Below are positions 5,729 through 8,186 of a DNA stretch of 8,186 nt, one piece after another; position 1 is the stretch's first letter, and every line of letters begins with the position of its first letter. The translations under genes were made by a program, and so were the position numbers. The stretch lies in NCBI GenBank assembly GCA_022563055.1, contig JADFOB010000045.1, positions 1-8,186 on the forward strand, given 5' to 3'. Source of the stretch: Planctomycetota bacterium. Its GTDB lineage: Bacteria; Planctomycetota; Phycisphaerae; UBA1845. The notes beneath the pieces were generated by a model. It was not told the DNA's origin and made no database searches. It saw nothing but the letters and a program-made list of their open reading frames with translations.

Positions 5729-7720
5729 GTGATACCACTCCGCTCCATCCTGACGCCGGCCCGCAGCGTTCTCAATCCGGTGCTTTCGGATGAGGCGCTC
5801 ATCGACCTGGAAGATTCAACCTCCGTCTTCTACACGCCGATGGCCCAGCGCATCGCCCAGGTTTCGGAGTTGATCGTGGCCGGCGGATCGGGGAGCTTCC
5901 TCGCGGCGGCGTGGACGCTGTCTCTGACCGGCGGGCCCCAGCCGCTTCAACATCTTTTCACGCTGTTGGCCTTTGCCGTAGCGGGCGTTCCCGCGATCCA
6001 GACCGTCTGGGGGAAGATCCGCGTGGGGCGTATCGACGTCGACTTGTTGATGCTGCTCGGCGCGGGGTTGGCGGCCTACATCGGCAGCCCGTTCGAGGGT
6101 GCTCTGTTACTGTTTCTGTTCGCGTTTTCCGGCGGTTTGGAGAACCTCGCGCTGCGCCGGACACAGTCAGCCATCACCTCGCTACGACACTTGGCGCCCA
6201 ACGAGGCTACGCTGATCGAAGGAAAGAGCACGCGACGCATCTCGATCCGCCAGATTGCCATCGGTGCAGCCATCCTCGTACGACCGGGCGACAAGGTGCC
6301 GCTCGACGGTGTGGTCGTCGATGGAAGCTCCTCCATCGACGAATCCGCCATCACCGGCGAGTCGATCCCTCGCGACTGCAAGCCCGGCGACACCGTCTTT
6401 GCCGGAACGCAGAACCTCAACGGCCGGCTTGAAGTGCGCGTCACCAAGCTGTCCGGTGATACGACGCTGGCCAAGATCGTCGAACTGGTGACCCAGGCAA
6501 AACAACATCCCGCCAGAGCGCAGCGTCTGATCGATCGAATCGGCCCGATCTATTCGATCATCGTGATGGCCGGTGCCGTCGTGACGGCACTGGTCGCGTG
6601 GTTGGTGGGTCTGTCGGGTGATGTGGCGATGCTTCGCGGAATCGCCTTGCTGATTGTTGCGAGCCCGTGCGCTTTGATCATTGCGACACCGGTTGCGTAT
6701 CTTTCGGCGATCGCCGCGGCTGCCCGGCGCGGTGTCTTGATCAAGGGAGGCGCCCATCTCGAGAGCATCGCGCGGGCGAAGGTGTTTGCGTTCGACAAGA
6801 CGGGAACGCTTACCACGGGCGAGATCCGGCTGACCGACATCGTGGCCACCGACGCCATCGAGGAGACGACGGCGCTGGAGTTGGCCGGCGCCATCTCGGC
6901 CTCGAGCACCCACCCTCTGGCGACGGCGGTGAATGCCGCTCTACAAGAGCGAGGTCTGACCGCTCCAGCCGTCAGCGAATACGAGTCGACGCCGGGCGAA
7001 GGCGCAGGGGGCGTCATTGAAGGACGGACCGTGTGGCTCGGACGTCCCGAGCTGGTGGCCCAGCGGGCGTCCACCGAGACAGCCGACCGGGTCGTCCGGC
7101 AGGCCCGGCGATTGCGGGAGCAGGGCAAGACCGTCTCCGCCGTTGTTGTCGATGGCGCGGCTATCCTCCTGGGGTTCCAGGACACGATCCGGGAGGGATC
7201 AGCCCGGTGCATTGAGCTTCTGCGACGCCAGGGCGTGACTCGGATCGAGATGCTTACCGGCGATCACGAGATTGTCGCCCGGAAGGTCACCACCAGCCTG
7301 CGCCTGGACGGGTTCCTGGCCGAGCTTGTACCGCAAGCCAAGGTGGCGGGTGTCGAGATGTTGCGGGCGAAACATGGACCGGTCGTTTTGATCGGTGACG
7401 GGATCAACGATGCGCCGGCGCTCGCTCACGCCGACACCGGCATTGCCATGGGGGCGATGGGAGCGCAGATCGCACTCGATGCGGCCGACGTCGTCCTGAT
7501 GAAAGATCGCATCGAGGTTGTAGCGTGGCTCCAGAATCACGCGCGGCGGACCGCGGGCATCGTGCGCCAGAATCTCACGCTGGCGATCGGCGTGATCGCC
7601 GTACTCAGCGTATTCGCCGTCATGGGCTACATCCCTCTTCCGCTGGCCGTCATCGGCCACGAGGGAAGCACGGTCGTGGTCGCCCTCAACGCGCTTCGGC
7701 TCCTGCGATCATCCAACTAA
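5729..7720 (+). CDS. P1B-4-type heavy-metal-transporting ATPase (probable Co2+/Fe2+ exporter)
   Basis: ATP-driven efflux pump of the inner membrane. Numbering here is from the earliest start (TTG, 5681). Hydrophobic segments at about 61-85, 91-109 and 119-152 precede the actuator domain with TGES (225-228). Membrane helices at about 290-346 include SPC (328-330). The P-domain has the phosphorylated D372 in DKTGT (372-376), and the N-domain has HP (411-412) and GEGAGG (439-444). TGD (526-528) and GDGINDAPAL (572-581) follow. The last helix holds HEGST (660-664). SPC together with HEG[GS]T defines subgroup P1B-4, whose known members export Co2+ or Fe2+ (CoaT, CtpD, PfeT). There is no N-terminal CxxC metal domain, as expected for this subgroup. 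The start is uncertain: 5681 lies in a T-rich repetitive stretch, no candidate has a good ribosome-binding site, and ATG 5840 remains possible. I chose GTG 5729. Confidence 0.9.
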   Translation: MIPLRSILTPARSVLNPVLSDEALIDLEDSTSVFYTPMAQRIAQVSELIVAGGSGSFLAAAWTLSLTGGPQPLQHLFTLLAFAVAGVPAIQTVWGKIRVGRIDVDLLMLLGAGLAAYIGSPFEGALLLFLFAFSGGLENLALRRTQSAITSLRHLAPNEATLIEGKSTRRISIRQIAIGAAILVRPGDKVPLDGVVVDGSSSIDESAITGESIPRDCKPGDTVFAGTQNLNGRLEVRVTKLSGDTTLAKIVELVTQAKQHPARAQRLIDRIGPIYSIIVMAGAVVTALVAWLVGLSGDVAMLRGIALLIVASPCALIIATPVAYLSAIAAAARRGVLIKGGAHLESIARAKVFAFDKTGTLTTGEIRLTDIVATDAIEETTALELAGAISASSTHPLATAVNAALQERGLTAPAVSEYESTPGEGAGGVIEGRTVWLGRPELVAQRASTETADRVVRQARRLREQGKTVSAVVVDGAAILLGFQDTIREGSARCIELLRRQGVTRIEMLTGDHEIVARKVTTSLRLDGFLAELVPQAKVAGVEMLRAKHGPVVLIGDGINDAPALAHADTGIAMGAMGAQIALDAADVVLMKDRIEVVAWLQNHARRTAGIVRQNLTLAIGVIAVLSVFAVMGYIPLPLAVIGHEGSTVVVALNALRLLRSSN

Positions 7721-7746
7721 ACTGCCGTGCCGGATCCCGCACCACC

Positions 7747-7809
7747 GATCCGAGCCCCAAGCGCAAGCGCGGGGTTTGTGACCGGTCGCTTGCGCTCGCG
7801 GCTCGGATC
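7747..7809. repeat. Dispersed hairpin repeat, SPKRKRG type (copy 2)
   Basis: GATCCGAGCC at 7747-7756 and its exact complement at 7800-7809 bound a 63-base element. Arm similarity continues inward for about 20 bases (AGCGCAAGCG is present in both arms), making a strong hairpin. The core 7752-7775 is nearly identical to copy 1 and has the same orientation relative to the window. It begins 26 bases after the ATPase stop. No T run follows, so it is not a standard terminator, though it may protect or end the transcript. Confidence 0.7.
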
Positions 7810-7838
7810 AGGCCGCGCCATCGAATGATGCGAATTCG

Positions 7839-7856
7839 CGCGGGCTAAAGCCCGCG
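7839..7856. repeat. Short GC-rich palindrome
   Basis: CGCGGGC and GCCCGCG pair around a TAAA loop. The sequence type GGGCTAAAGCCCGCGGCTC is one I recall as a frequent intergenic repeat in planctomycetes. No T run follows. It lies 29 bases after copy 2 and may be part of the same composite repeat block. Confidence 0.5.
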
Positions 7857-8186
7857 GCTCGGGGCATTTCACGGATCGGACACCTCGCTCACAACTCTAC
7901 ACGGGGACCGAAACTGCATCGGGCAGCGTGCCGAGCGTTTTTCCCGGAATTTGTTGCCCATTGCTGGCGTTTTGGAAGGCTGGAACTACACTATGGCTCG
8001 CGACGTGGCTTGGGTCGTGCGGCATTTTTGGCGCGGCATGTCGATGACGGCGGGCTGGCGCGCTCGCTGAGTGTGGATCACTGGGATCCATCGTGTATCG
8101 AATACGACTGGAGTTGGAACCTACGGCGATAGCCGCCACCATGGCACCGCACTACCCTGGGGCCTTCCCGTTTCCGCTTAGTCCTT
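7857..8186. other. Window end without a supported gene
   Basis: These 330 bases hold no credible coding region. The 81-codon minus-strand frame at 7897-8142 has an odd His/Ser/Pro-rich composition and no recognisable motif. A plus-strand ATG at 8141 stays open to the window edge for 15 codons but has no ribosome-binding site. GGCA-GCG-TGCC near 7921-7931, followed by a T5 run, is too short a stem to call a terminator. A gene may begin just beyond base 8186. Confidence 0.5.

Noticed and set aside
5527..5802. A 91-codon minus-strand open frame in the gap before the ATPase
   Set aside because: Made of repeat sequence (the 5579-5678 element and the T-rich stretch); such frames arise from repeats and have no ribosome-binding site here.
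6182..6913. A 243-codon minus-strand open frame opposite the ATPase
   Set aside because: Lies entirely opposite P-type ATPase motifs and has no features of its own.
7897..8142. An 81-codon minus-strand open frame near the window end
   Set aside because: Low-complexity His/Ser/Pro composition, no ribosome-binding site, no motif.
8132..8144. GCCGCCACCATGG, an exact match to the eukaryotic Kozak consensus
   Set aside because: The surroundings are bacterial and the downstream frame has only 15 codons before the window edge. In GC-rich DNA a chance match is the simplest reading; cloning-vector carry-over seems unlikely because no other vector sequence is visible.

Overview
The window is a GC-rich bacterial chromosome segment that most resembles a member of the Planctomycetota. 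This rests on two things. Intergenic hairpin repeats carry a core that reads S-P-K-R-K-R-G in one frame, a repeat I associate with planctomycete genomes. A small membrane protein of the P-G-L-G-H-x-Y-L-G-Q-R type also resembles families I know mainly from that phylum. Both points are recalled, not searched, so the assignment is an inference. There are no RNA genes, CRISPR arrays, transposases or phage genes.

Left half, minus strand (1-3409). A divergent intergenic region (3410-3673) precedes truB (tRNA pseudouridine-55 synthase). The truB stop overlaps the start of a GH3-family adenylating enzyme by ATGA, so the two are probably translated together. About 300 bases further on is the 5' two-thirds of a malate dehydrogenase gene that leaves the window at base 1. 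It has its own ribosome-binding site and a good sigma-70-like promoter. The gap between GH3 and mdh contains a long inverted-repeat element.

Right half, plus strand (3674-7720). A small FmdB-type zinc-ribbon protein is followed closely by two coupled small membrane-protein genes of unknown function. Then come a VIT1/CCC1-like membrane protein with a cytosolic metal-binding domain and a P1B-4-type heavy-metal ATPase. The last two are neighbours on the same strand and both belong to families that move Fe2+, Mn2+ or Co2+, which suggests a divalent-metal efflux or detoxification locus. The gaps flanking these genes contain hairpin repeats related to the one beside GH3.

The last 466 bases hold two hairpin repeats and no gene I can support. 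The points most worth a second look are the VIT-like protein (all seven metal-domain ligands kept, membrane-path acids apparently lost), the truB-GH3 coupling, and the repeat family with shared ends. I found no clear defence system or other wholly new multi-gene system.
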